Assembly (NCBI RefSeq): GCF_003096275.1
Contig: NZ_QENQ01000001.1
Span: forward strand, 1,355,755-1,419,754
Reading direction: 5' to 3'
DNA: 64,000 bases
Origin: Sphingomonas pokkalii
GTDB taxonomy: Bacteria; Pseudomonadota; Alphaproteobacteria; Sphingomonadales; Sphingomonadaceae
Made by a program: the position numbers and the translations under genes. The notes under the pieces are model-generated. The model saw only the letters and a program-made list of their open reading frames with translations, was not told the DNA's origin and searched no databases. This document shows positions 52,524 to 61,430 of this stretch, piece by piece. Each line of letters opens with the position of its first letter. Position 1 is the first letter of the stretch.

Positions 52524-54530
52524 TTGTTAAAGACGTCTTTGATCCCCGTCGCGGCCCTGTTCGCCTCGACATCGGTGCTGGCGCAGACGACGCCTGCACC
52601 GGATGACATCGTCGTCGTCGCGACGCGCGTACCGGAAAAGCTGGCCGATACCGCAGCACCGGTCTCGGTCGTGACAGCGGCACAACTCGAGGGCCGGCAG
52701 GCGCTGAGCGTGTTCGACGCCCTTCGCCTTCAGCCAGGCCTCAACGTCGGCGGCGGCCCGCGCCAGCAGGGCGAGACACCCTCGATCCGCGGCTTCACCG
52801 GTCGGCAGATCATCATCACGGTCGATGGCTCGCGCCGCAACACGACCGAGACCTTGCGCACGCCGCTGTTCATCGACCCCAGCTTCGTTCGCCAGATCGA
52901 AACGCTGCGCGGCGCGAGTTCGGCGGTGCATGGTGCCGGCGGCCTGGGCGGGGTGCTCGCGCTGGAGACGATATCGGCAGAGAGCCAATTGGCGGAGGGG
53001 CAGACGGTCGGCGCACGCGCGCTCGCCGAATATGCCAGCGGCGCCGGTGCCCAGCGCTATGCGGGGCAGGTCTATGGCCGTGCCGGCGCGATCGACGCGC
53101 TGTTTGCCGTCGCCTCGCGTGACAGCGGCCCGATCCGCCAGGGCGGCGGCGTCGAACTGCGCCCCGAAGACAGCAACAGCAAGACCTGGCTCGCCAAGGT
53201 CGGGGTCGATCTCGGCGGCGGCTTCCGGCTCCAGGGATCGCAGCACTACTTCGCGCTCGACGATTTCGGACCGAACAACCCGCAGGCCGACGCCGCCTTC
53301 CCGTATATGCAGGCCCATCGTTCGACCCAGGACGAAAGCGTGGTCAACCTGACCGGCGGCGATGCCGCGGGCAAATGGAGCCTGAAGGCCACCCTGTATC
53401 GCACCGCGCTTCGCGTCATCACCTATGACAACCCGGATACCACGCCGGCGCTGACGGGCAGCAACGGCCTGACGCGCACCACCGGCGGCGCGCTCCAGTC
53501 GACGCTGCGCTTCGATGTCGGCGGGATCGCGAACACGCTCACTGCCGGTATCGACGCGTATGAAGAGCGCGACCGATCGACCAGTGCCGGTGTCGGCAAC
53601 TCGGTCACGCCGGACGGCAAGCAGACCGTCATCAGCGGTTTCGCCCAGAATGAAGTCGGCCTCACGCCCTGGCTGTCGCTGACGCCGGTGCTGCGCTGGG
53701 ACCAGTTCAAGACATCGGTCGATAGCGGCAGCTCGCCGGACAAGACGAGCGACCGCGTCACCTTCAAGGGCACGGCCGCGGTGCGCCCGCTCGCCGGGCT
53801 GCTGGCCTTTGCCAGCTACGGCGAAGCTTTCCGGGCGCCGACGGTCAGCGAACTCTATCAGAACTATTCGGTCGCGACTGGCTTCTCGAACTTTCGACCG
53901 AACCCGGCGCTGCGCCCCGAAAGCGCGACCGAGTTCAACCTCGGGCTGGCCTATGCCCGCTCGGGCCTGTTCGCCGGGAAGGATCGCCTGCAACTGCGCG
54001 GAACCTGGTTTCGCAGCAATGTCAGCGACCTGATCACATCGGTGACGGTCGGCACCTATAGCAACCCGTTCCTCGGCCGCCGTCCGATCCTGCAATATCA
54101 GAATGTAAGCCGCGCGCGGCGGAACGGCGTCGAGGCCGAGCTTGGCTATGGCATCGGCGCCCTCGACCTGTCGGCGGCCTATAGCCGCGTGCGCAGCGTC
54201 GACCGGGACAGCGGGGCCAATCTGTTCTCGCCCCCCGACAAGCTCAATCTGGGCGCGGGCCTCCGCATCGCGCCGATCGCCACGGTGCGCTGGAACACGC
54301 TGGTGGTCTGGGCGCAGGATTATGACAGCACGGTCCTGCGCCGGCGCCCGGCCTATAGCGCCCATGACGCCTTCGTCACGCTGACGCCGCGTCACCTGCC
54401 GTTCCGGCTGGATATCGGCGTCACCAACCTGTTCGACAAACGCTACGCACTCTACCGCAACTCAACCGTCTATCCAGACACCTATGAAGAAGGGCGCAGC
54501 GTCCGCATGACGCTTTCGGCAAGGTATTGA
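52524..54530 (+). CDS. TonB-dependent receptor, haem/haemoglobin-receptor type
   Basis: 668 residues from a TTG start behind AAAGGGGGAA. Signal LKTSLIPVAALFASTSVLAQ; TonB box DDIVVVATRVPEKLADTAAPVSVVT; plug with SVFDALRLQPGLNVGGGPRQQGETPSIRGFTGRQIIITVDG, IETLRGASSAVHGAGGLGG. The barrel has FRAPTVSELYQN and NPALRPESATEFNLGL, the pair typical of haem and haemoglobin receptors, and ends RMTLSARY. It is immediately upstream of MbnP, so a copper-related ligand is also possible. Confidence 0.9.
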   Translation: MLKTSLIPVAALFASTSVLAQTTPAPDDIVVVATRVPEKLADTAAPVSVVTAAQLEGRQALSVFDALRLQPGLNVGGGPRQQGETPSIRGFTGRQIIITVDGSRRNTTETLRTPLFIDPSFVRQIETLRGASSAVHGAGGLGGVLALETISAESQLAEGQTVGARALAEYASGAGAQRYAGQVYGRAGAIDALFAVASRDSGPIRQGGGVELRPEDSNSKTWLAKVGVDLGGGFRLQGSQHYFALDDFGPNNPQADAAFPYMQAHRSTQDESVVNLTGGDAAGKWSLKATLYRTALRVITYDNPDTTPALTGSNGLTRTTGGALQSTLRFDVGGIANTLTAGIDAYEERDRSTSAGVGNSVTPDGKQTVISGFAQNEVGLTPWLSLTPVLRWDQFKTSVDSGSSPDKTSDRVTFKGTAAVRPLAGLLAFASYGEAFRAPTVSELYQNYSVATGFSNFRPNPALRPESATEFNLGLAYARSGLFAGKDRLQLRGTWFRSNVSDLITSVTVGTYSNPFLGRRPILQYQNVSRARRNGVEAELGYGIGALDLSAAYSRVRSVDRDSGANLFSPPDKLNLGAGLRIAPIATVRWNTLVVWAQDYDSTVLRRRPAYSAHDAFVTLTPRHLPFRLDIGVTNLFDKRYALYRNSTVYPDTYEEGRSVRMTLSARY

Positions 54531-54532
54531 TC

Positions 54533-55363
54533 ATGGGACTCATGCTTGTTTCCGCACTCGCCGCTGCCATCGCTGCGCAGCAACCGGTCGAAATCCGCTT
54601 CGATGCGCGGGTCGGCACCGAGCCTGCACGGTGCGGCCGGGCCTATGCCGGGATCGGCACGGCAAAGGCCGGGCTGCGCTTCCAGGATCTGCGCATCTAT
54701 GTGTCGGCGGTGAAGCTGCTTGATGCCAGCGGACGCGCGGTGCCGGTGACGCTCACCCCCGACGATCAGTGGCAGAGCGACCAGGTGACGTTGCTCGACT
54801 TCGAGGACGGAACCGGTAATTGCAACGGCAATGCCGCGACCAACATGGTGGTGCGCGGCACCGTGCCTGCGGGTGACTATCGCGGCCTGATCTTCGAGAT
54901 CGGCGTGCCGCAGGCGGTCAACCACCAGGACCCGACGCTCGCCGCCGCGCCGCTGAACGTCACCGCGCTGACCTGGCCATGGCGGGTCGGCTACAAGTTC
55001 ACCACGATCGATCTGCAGACCAGCGGCGGCGCGGGCGGTCCCAATGCCGCGACCGGCTTCTCGATCCATCTCGGCAGCACCGCTTGCGGCGAAGGCTCCC
55101 CGATGACCGCACCGAGCGCGCCCTGCGCCAATCCCAACCGGCCCAGCTACCGGCTCGACGGCTTCGATCCGGCCAAATCGACGGTGATCCTCGACATGGG
55201 CGCGCTACTTGCCGGCACCGACATCACCATCAACGCGCCCAAATCGGCATCGGGCTGCATGTCCTTCCCCGGCGATGGCGACTGCACGGCAATCTTCGAC
55301 TGGCTTGGCCTGCCCTTTGATGGCAAGCCCTCCACGGGGCAGAAATGGGTGCGGGCGGAATAG
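54533..55363 (+). CDS. MbnP-like metallo-mystery pair four-Cys protein
   Basis: 276 residues from the ATG at 54533, with a signal peptide (MGLMLVSALAAAIAAQ). Sequence of the family: VEIRFDARVGTEPARCGRAY, LRFQDLRIYVSAVKLL, CNGNAATNMVVRGTVPAGDYRGLIFEIGVP, TWPWRVGYKFTTIDL and several cysteines (TACGEGS, APCANPNR, GCMSFPGDGDC). These periplasmic proteins pair with a MauG-like dihaem enzyme that oxidises a tryptophan to build a copper site. The next gene is that partner. Confidence 0.87.
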   Translation: MGLMLVSALAAAIAAQQPVEIRFDARVGTEPARCGRAYAGIGTAKAGLRFQDLRIYVSAVKLLDASGRAVPVTLTPDDQWQSDQVTLLDFEDGTGNCNGNAATNMVVRGTVPAGDYRGLIFEIGVPQAVNHQDPTLAAAPLNVTALTWPWRVGYKFTTIDLQTSGGAGGPNAATGFSIHLGSTACGEGSPMTAPSAPCANPNRPSYRLDGFDPAKSTVILDMGALLAGTDITINAPKSASGCMSFPGDGDCTAIFDWLGLPFDGKPSTGQKWVRAE

Positions 55364-55365
55364 CC

Positions 55366-56556
55366 ATGCAGCGCTTGTTGAACCTCGCCCTGCTGTGCTC
55401 GGCGATCCTGCTGGTCCTCAGCGTGGCACACGCGCAGCAGCGGCAAGCGGCACTCCAACCGATCGACGCGATGGTGCCCAGCCGGTACGATTTCGGTCTG
55501 CCGGCCTGGGCACCCCGGCCGATGGAGCCCGCCGCCAACCCGACCACGCCGGCCAAGGTCGAGCTGGGCCGCTATCTGTTCTACGACACGCGGCTGTCGC
55601 GCGACGGCACGATGGCGTGCGCGTCCTGCCACGAACAGGCGCGCGCCTTCACCGACGGACGCGCGGTCTCCAGAGGCGTGACCGGCGAGAGCACGCCGCG
55701 CAATTCGATGTCGCTGGTCAACGTCGCCTATTTCCCGGTGCTGACCTGGGCCAATCCGCTGCTGAAGCATCTCGAGCAACAGGCGCTGGTGCCGCTGCTG
55801 GGGCAGGAACCGGTCGAACTCGGGCTGGCCGGCAAGGACGCCGAGATCGTCCAGCGGCTCGCCGTCGAACCGCTCTACCGGCGCCTGTTCGCAGCGGCAT
55901 TTCCCGAGGCGGACGGCGAGATTTCACTGGCCACGGTGGTCCGGGCGCTGTCGGCATTCGAGCGCTCGATCGTCTCGATGCGCTCGCCCTATGACCGCTA
56001 TCGCTACGAAGGCGATGCCGACGCGCTTTCGGATTCGGCGATCCGGGGCGAAGCGCTGTTCTTCTCCGAGCGGCTTGAATGCCATCACTGCCATAACGGC
56101 CTGAACCTTGCCGACACCGTGCTGCACGAGCGCAACAAGGCCGGCGAAATCGCCTTCCACAATACCGGGCTCTACAATCTCGACGGCAACGGCGCCTATC
56201 CGGCGAACAACACCGGCATCGCCGAGATTACCGGCCGGCCCGAGGATATGGGCCGGTTCCGCGCGCCGAGCCTGCGCAACGTCGCGGTGACGGCGCCCTA
56301 TATGCACGACGGCTCGATCCCGACGCTCGATGCGGTGATCGATCATTATGCGGCGGGCGGGCGGACGATCGCGTCAGGGCCGCACGCCGGGATTGGCCGC
56401 ATCAACCCCTATAAGAGTTCGTTCGCCCCCGGCTTCACGCTGACGCAGGGGGAACGGGCGGACCTGATCGCGTTTCTGACGTCGCTGACCGACGAGGCGC
56501 TGCTGCACGATCCGCGCTTCGCCAACCCCTGGCCCAAGAAGGAAACAGCCAAATGA
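55366..56556 (+). CDS. MbnH-like dihaem cytochrome c peroxidase-family enzyme
   Basis: 396 residues from the ATG at 55366 (two bases after the MbnP stop). Signal MQRLLNLALLCSAILLVLSVAHA; two c-type haem sites, CASCH (residues 85-89) and CHHCH (about 239-243), with ELGRYLFYDTRLSRDGTMACASCHEQARAF typical. The late part has RFRAPSLRNVAVTAPYMHDGSIPTLDAVIDHY. Acts in the periplasm on MbnP in the known system (tryptophan to kynurenine). Intact haem sites suggest function. Confidence 0.9.
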   Translation: MQRLLNLALLCSAILLVLSVAHAQQRQAALQPIDAMVPSRYDFGLPAWAPRPMEPAANPTTPAKVELGRYLFYDTRLSRDGTMACASCHEQARAFTDGRAVSRGVTGESTPRNSMSLVNVAYFPVLTWANPLLKHLEQQALVPLLGQEPVELGLAGKDAEIVQRLAVEPLYRRLFAAAFPEADGEISLATVVRALSAFERSIVSMRSPYDRYRYEGDADALSDSAIRGEALFFSERLECHHCHNGLNLADTVLHERNKAGEIAFHNTGLYNLDGNGAYPANNTGIAEITGRPEDMGRFRAPSLRNVAVTAPYMHDGSIPTLDAVIDHYAAGGRTIASGPHAGIGRINPYKSSFAPGFTLTQGERADLIAFLTSLTDEALLHDPRFANPWPKKETAK

Positions 56557-56909
56557 AGACATTGTGGACCGCCGCGATCGTCGCGGCAGCGCTGGCGGTG
56601 CCGGCGGCCGTGCAGGCGCATACCGCGCTGCGCACTTCCAACCCGGCGAGCGGCAGCGTCCTTACCCAGTCGCCGCCGGTGCTGACGCTGACCTTTCTCG
56701 AACCCGCATCGCTGACCTCGCTGACCCTGGTGACGGCGGCCGGCGAGCGGCAATTGCCGTTCAAGCCCACCGGCAAGGCGCTGGTGTTCAACGCGCCCAA
56801 GCCGGGGTTCGTGCGGGGCCGCAACGAGGTGCGGTGGCGGGCGCTGTCGCGCGACGGCCATGTCGTCGAAGGCAGCATCATCATCGTCCTCCGCGCGCCC
56901 AAGCCCTGA
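56553..56909 (+). CDS. CopC-like periplasmic copper-binding protein
   Basis: 118 residues, ATG overlapping the MbnH stop. Signal MKTLWTAAIVAAALAVPAAVQA; mature N-terminus HTALRTSNPASGSVL with the conserved His1 that binds Cu(II), LTLTFLEPASLTSLTL and the C-terminal DGHVVEGSIIIVL containing the other His ligand. Delivers or sequesters copper in the periplasm, next to CopD. Confidence 0.92.
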   Translation: MKTLWTAAIVAAALAVPAAVQAHTALRTSNPASGSVLTQSPPVLTLTFLEPASLTSLTLVTAAGERQLPFKPTGKALVFNAPKPGFVRGRNEVRWRALSRDGHVVEGSIIIVLRAPKP

Positions 56910-56910
56910 C

Positions 56911-58200
56911 ATGCTCGAAGCGCTCGCCGCGCTCGCCAAGGGAATCGGCTATGCGGGGGCGCTGACCGCTGCGGGCACGATCCTGGCGCGGGCATCCTGG
57001 GCGCGGGGCGGGGGCGCTACGTCGCGAGCGATTGCGGCGGGTGTCACGCGTTTAGCGGGCATCGCGCTCGCGATCTCAGCCGCCGGGGAGGCCTTGCTGT
57101 TCTTCGTGCGTCTCGGCGGCGGCGCGGACGCAGCTACGCTGGACGCGCTGTTCCTGTCGCCGCTCGGCGCCGCGCTGGGGCTGCACCTGATTGGCGGCGT
57201 GTGGGCTGCGACGTTCGCGAGGAGGCGCCTCGCGCTGGCCGGCGCGGCGATGATCCTCGCCGCGTTCGGCGTCGTCGGCCATGCCGCTACCAACGGCATC
57301 GTGACATCGATCACCGTCATCCTGCACGTAACCGCCGCCGCCTGGTGGTTGGGCGGCCTGTGGATCCTGCTCGGTGCGAGCCGGACCAGCGCGGCGGAAT
57401 TTCCGGCACTGGTCGACCGGTTCAGCCGACAGGCTGTCGGGGTGGTCGGCGTCCTCCTCGCCGCTGCCCTGACAACGACCGCCGCCTTGCTCGACTTGCG
57501 GATCGATCTCGCGCGTGCCTATCAGCAAGGACTGCTTGTCAAGCTCGCCTTTACCGGCGCACTGCTCGTCCTGGCAGGTATCAACAAACTGATCCTGACA
57601 CCCCGTCTTGCCGCCCGTGCCGACGCTCGTGTCTGGCTGCGCCGGGCGATTGTCGCCGAGATCCTGCTGTTCGTCGGCGCGCTCACCACGACGGCATATC
57701 TCACCACCTATCTGTCACCGCATGACGCAGACGAAGCAGCCCATGCCCATGGCGATGCGGGTGCGGCGCATGGCCCGATCGCTGTTGTCGATCCCTGGGC
57801 AGCCGCGGTGCCCGGAGGGGCGATGACGGGCGTCGGCTATATGACGATCGTCAACAATCAGCCGATGGCGGATCGCCTGATCGGCGCGAGCAGCCCAGGC
57901 CCGCGCGCAGAAGAAGAACGGTTGCGGCGTGTTGGGACAGGTGCTGCTCATGGTGGTCGCGGTGGCGGTGACGGTCGTCGCTACTGCGGGCGCCGCGGCA
58001 GCCTTCTCTCAGGCGACCTTCGGGCAGGCGTTCGGCGCGATGACCGGGTTGGGCTCTTCCGCTGCGGCGGGTGCTGCGGCCGGTGCCGCGGCAACGGTGT
58101 CGATCGGTGCCGGCACTTGGATCGCGGCCGGTGCCATCGGCGGTGCGCTCGGCTCTATTGCCAGCCAAGGGGTCGGCATCGCCACGGGGATGCAGGATAG
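56911..58200 (+). pseudogene. CopD-like transporter fused to a truncated PCu(A)C copper chaperone
   Basis: From the ATG at 56911, residues 1-275 form the CopD inner-membrane protein (eight helices, with GHAATNGIVTSITVILHVTAAAWWLGGLWIL and LVKLAFTGALLVLAGINKLIL). Then a His-rich linker DADEAAHAHGDAGAAHGP and a PCu(A)C domain start: IAVVDPWAAAVPGGAMTGVGYMTI then VNNQPMADRLIGASSP. At about 57893 the domain is cut off and the frame runs out of phase into polymorphic-toxin sequence until 58200. The CopD part is probably functional; the chaperone is not. Confidence 0.82.
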
Positions 58201-58786
58201 GTTCAGCTGGTCCGGTGTCGCCTTGTCTGCGCTCAGCGGAGCGGTGAGCGGCGGCCTCGCCAAGGTTAATGTGTTCGGGAAAGGCGCAGAGGGGCTTGCC
58301 GGCATTGGAAACGTGGCGGCGCGCGGAGCGCTCGGCAGCGTCATCAGCCAAGGCATTGCGGTCGCCACCGGGCTGCAGCCGAGCTTCAATTGGGTAGGCG
58401 TGGCAGCGGCAGGCATTGGTGCCGCGGCCACGGGCTCGATCAGGCTGGGCGGTCCCGCCGGGCTATTGGCGCGGAACGCCGCAGGCGGCTTGGCCAACGC
58501 CGCGGCGCGCAGCGTGCTGGAGGGTAGCGATTTTGGCGATAACGTGGTGGCCGCCCTGCCGGATATTATCGGCAATACCATCGGGAATTTGGTGGCGAGA
58601 AGCGTCGCTGGTGGGGGGCGTGGTCGCCCAGGAAGCGCTGCGACTCCGCCTCAGTCCGACCGAGTAGGCAATTCCGACCCGGTTGTCGGCGCAAGCGTGG
58701 CGGGTTCATCCAGCGGCGATGGCCCTGCACCGCAACGCCCAGACCTTGCTGGAAAGCGTGGCGGTCGTGAACCCGTTCGCCGATGA
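57929..58786 (+). pseudogene. C-terminal fragment of a polymorphic toxin (pretoxin region)
   Basis: An open frame that is sensible from about 57894 (AQARAQKKNGCGVLGQVLLM) and has no start of its own. A hydrophobic segment is followed by many Gly/Ala-rich repeats: ALGSIASQGVGIATGMQDRFSWSGVALSALSG and LGSVISQGIAVATGLQPSFNWVGVAAAG, near-repeats of the kind found before the toxic tip in RHS or hemagglutinin-type proteins. It reaches DIIGNTIGNLVARSVAGGG, after which sequence is lost at the mobile element. The missing N-terminus must have been lost with the chaperone junction. Confidence 0.65.
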
Positions 58787-59513
58787 TCTCACCTTCCTCG
58801 ACGACAAGACGCGGACGCGCCGCGACCATATGAAATATCTGACCCTCATCCGCTCGATCGCGCTGCTCCACCAGCATCAGCGGCCGACCCATGAGGTGCA
58901 GCATCGCGGGCGGGTGGTGCGCTATATCGAGGTCGAAGCCGGCGACATCGCGCTCGCCAATCGAATCGCCAGCGAAGTCCTGGGGCGCACGCTCGACGAA
59001 CTGCCGCCGCAGACGCGCCGGCTGCTCGACATGGTCCATGCCTGGGCCGTCGAAGAATGTGCCCGCGCCGCGATCCGCTGGGCGGATCTGCGCTTCACGC
59101 GGCGCCAGATCCGCGCCTTGACCGGATGGGGGGACACCCAGCTCAAGGTGCATCTCAGCCGCCTTGCCGAGCTCGAATATGTCCTGATCCACCGCGTGAA
59201 GGCGGGCCAAGGCTATGAATATGAACTGCTCTATGCCGGCGAAGGCGCCGAAGGCCAGCGCTTCCTGATGGGCCTCAGCGATCCCGGTGCCCGCGCCTAT
59301 GACGGTGACCGGTCGGGGCGTGCGGCACAGCGGTCGGGCCCTGGTCGGCCGCTGGTCGGGGTGCAGTCGGCGGGCGGTCGGTCGTCCCCGAAGCACGCAA
59401 CCCCAGCTTGTCTGCCGATTTCCGGTGATGTGCCGCCCGATCTTCCCGAAACGCACCTCACCCCCCTGAACGGCAGCGGGCAGTCATACGCGCGCGGTGT
59501 GGCGCTGGCCTGA
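58683..59513 (+). pseudogene. truncated DNA primase (CHC2-type) C-terminal fragment
   Basis: 276 codons. HRNAQTLLESVAVVNPFADD, LTFLDDKTRTRRDHMKYLTL, IRSIALLHQHQRPTHE and the helix-turn-helix-like RFTRRQIRALTGWGDTQLKVHLSRLAELEYV with VKAGQGYEYELLY are the C-terminus of the large primase carried by integrase-bearing elements. The zinc finger and TOPRIM parts are absent; the start lies within toxin-derived sequence. The stop overlaps the integrase start (TGATG). Confidence 0.65.
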
Positions 59514-60629
59514 TGCCGAGGAAGCGTGGACGCGGAACCCGGAAGGGGCGCACGCCCCACAAGGGCATCTATCATCCGCCCACGCTCGCGGTCGGCGGCG
59601 GCGATCCGGATAGCATCTGGAACCACATGAACCGCTTCACCCAGTGGATGCTCGAGCGAGATTATTCACACCACACGATCGACTGCCGCTCCCGCACGAT
59701 CCGGGTGTTCGCGGCCTGGGCGGCCGAGCGCGGCCTGATCCGGCCGCAGGAGATCACCAAACCGATCCTCGAACGCTGGCAGCGCCATCTGTTTCTCTAC
59801 CGCAAGGCGGACGGCGAGCCGTTGACGGTCAGGAGCCAGCTCGCCCACACCCATCCGCTGAAGGCCTTCTTCCGCTGGCTCGCCCGCGAAAACCACATCC
59901 TCTACAATCCGGCCTCCGAGCTGGAACTGCCGCGCATCGGCAAGCGGCTGCCGCGCAACGTGATGACGATCGCGGAGGTCGAGAAGGTCCTGGCGGTGCC
60001 CGACCTATCGCTGCCGATGGGCCTGCGCGATCGCGCCATGCTGGAGACATTCTATTCCACCGGCATGCGTCGCCAGGAGCTGATCAACCTCAACCTCTAT
60101 GACATCGACCAGGCACGCGGCGTCATCCTGGTGCGCGAAAGGCAAGGGCCGGAAGGACCGGATGATCCCGATCGGCGCCAGGGCGCTGGCCTGGATCAAC
60201 AAATATGTCGAGTACGTGCGACCCGACCTCGCCGCCGGGGCCGATGACGGCACGCTGTTCCTGAGCACCTATGGCCAGCCCCTGGGGGCTGCCAGGCTCG
60301 CCGAGATCGTGCGCGATGCGGTCAAGGATTCCGGCATAGGCAAGAAGGGCGCATGCCACATGTTCCGCCACACCATGGCGACCCTGATGCTGGAGAACGG
60401 CGCCGATGTGCGGTTCATTCAGGCCATGCTCGGCCATGCCGATCTCAAATCCACCGAGCTCTACACCCAGGTCAGCATCAAGGCCTTGAAAGCCGTCCAC
60501 ACCGCCACCCATCCGGCACGGCCGATCACCCGTGCCGGCGTCGATGGCGGTGCCGCATTGTCCAACACCACCGATCGCCAAGCGCTCTTCGACGCCCTCG
60601 ATCGCGAAGCACAGGACGACGACGCCTAG
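59513..60629 (+). pseudogene. tyrosine recombinase with a one-base frameshift
   Basis: Two frames together make one integrase of about 370 residues. The first (to 60247) has the SAM-like N-terminus (FTQWMLERDYSHHTIDCRSRTIRVFAAW) and the first catalytic Arg in YSTGMRRQELINL. At 60138-60140 an extra A (GAAAGGC instead of GAAGGC) shifts the frame; the second, to 60629, has GRKDRMIPIG, HMFRHTMATLML (HxxR) and LGHADLKSTELYTQV with the nucleophile Tyr. All catalytic residues exist, so either a sequencing slip or a recent mutation. Confidence 0.8.
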
Positions 60630-60913
60630 CGCAGCAGGTCGCTCACCAGCGACGGCTTCTTCGCGATCATGGCGAGCAACACCTGGGCGGGGCCGGTCGG
60701 GCGCCGTCGCCCATGCTCCCAGTTGAGCAGCGTGCCCTTCGCAACGCCGATGCTGCGCGCGAACGCGCCCTGCGACAGGCCGGTGCTGGCCCGGATCGCC
60801 GCAACGTCGACGACGGGCACTGCGACCTGATGGATGCGCGCGTCGGTCTGCTGGCCCTGGGCGAACTCCAGCGCCTCGTTCAGCCCTTGCCTGATGCTCT
60901 CATAGGCACTCAT
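60626..60913 (-). CDS. HTH antitoxin (HigA/NadS-like)
   Basis: 95 residues. An N-terminal helical region and HTH: VAAIRASTGLSQGAFARSIGVAKGTLLNWEHGRRRPTGPAQVLLAMI, as in XRE-type antitoxins that lie downstream of their toxin. The start overlaps the toxin stop by 4 bases and its stop overlaps the integrase end by 4 bases. It likely binds the tandem repeats upstream of the pair. Confidence 0.82.
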   Translation of the reverse strand: MSAYESIRQGLNEALEFAQGQQTDARIHQVAVPVVDVAAIRASTGLSQGAFARSIGVAKGTLLNWEHGRRRPTGPAQVLLAMIAKKPSLVSDLLR

Positions 60914-61260
60914 CGTCCGTCTCCATAACTTGCCAGCAGCATCTTGCTCAGCGCCACCAGTTCGGCCTGTTCGGTTCTGCTCAGGTTATCCTTCTCGTTC
61001 TTGGCGAACACCGTCACCAGAAACAGCGGGACATGCGTGCCACCGAACACGTAGATGGTCCGGTAGCCCCCGCTCTTGCCGCCGCCCTCGCGGGCGAAGC
61101 GAACCTTGCGCAGCCCGCCGCCCAACGACACCCCGGCCTCCGGGTTGGCGGCGACATAGTCTATCAGCGCCATTCGTTCGTCGTCCGACATGATCGCCTT
61201 CGCCCGCCGCAGGAACTCGGGTAGCTCGACGACAGACTGAAGGGTGGTCATCGGTCTCAT
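60910..61260 (-). CDS. RelE/HigB-type toxin
   Basis: 116 residues (113 from the Met at 61251). VVELPEFLRRAKAIMSDDERMALIDYVAANPEAGVSLGGG, LRKVRFAREGGGKSGGYRTIYVFGG, VPLFLVTVFAKNEKDNLSRTEQAEL: the RelE/HigB fold with the basic residues of a ribosome-dependent mRNA nuclease. First gene of the operon. Stabilises the element it lies in. Confidence 0.83.
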   Translation of the reverse strand: MRPMTTLQSVVELPEFLRRAKAIMSDDERMALIDYVAANPEAGVSLGGGLRKVRFAREGGGKSGGYRTIYVFGGTHVPLFLVTVFAKNEKDNLSRTEQAELVALSKMLLASYGDGR

Positions 61261-61266
61261 TTATGC

Positions 61267-61306
61267 GTCAATGGCGTATAGGTCAATGGCGTATAGGTCA
61301 ATGGCG
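61267..61306. promoter_or_regulatory. 15-bp tandem repeats at the toxin-antitoxin promoter
   Basis: GTCAATGGCGTATAG twice (61267-61281, 61282-61296) plus a partial third copy to 61306, just upstream of the toxin start. On the minus strand each unit has TTGACC and TATACG, so the repeats contain overlapping -35 and -10-like elements and likely antitoxin-binding sites. Confidence 0.7.
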
Positions 61307-61430
61307 CACCCAATCAGCCGCCATGCCGCTGCTGCACCGAAATCGGCGTCGGGGCTTTCGGCCTGCGCCACCCCAGTTGCCTCTGGGTTAAAGCCATAAC
61401 AAGCCCTTGATTCGCATCGGCTATCTGCCC

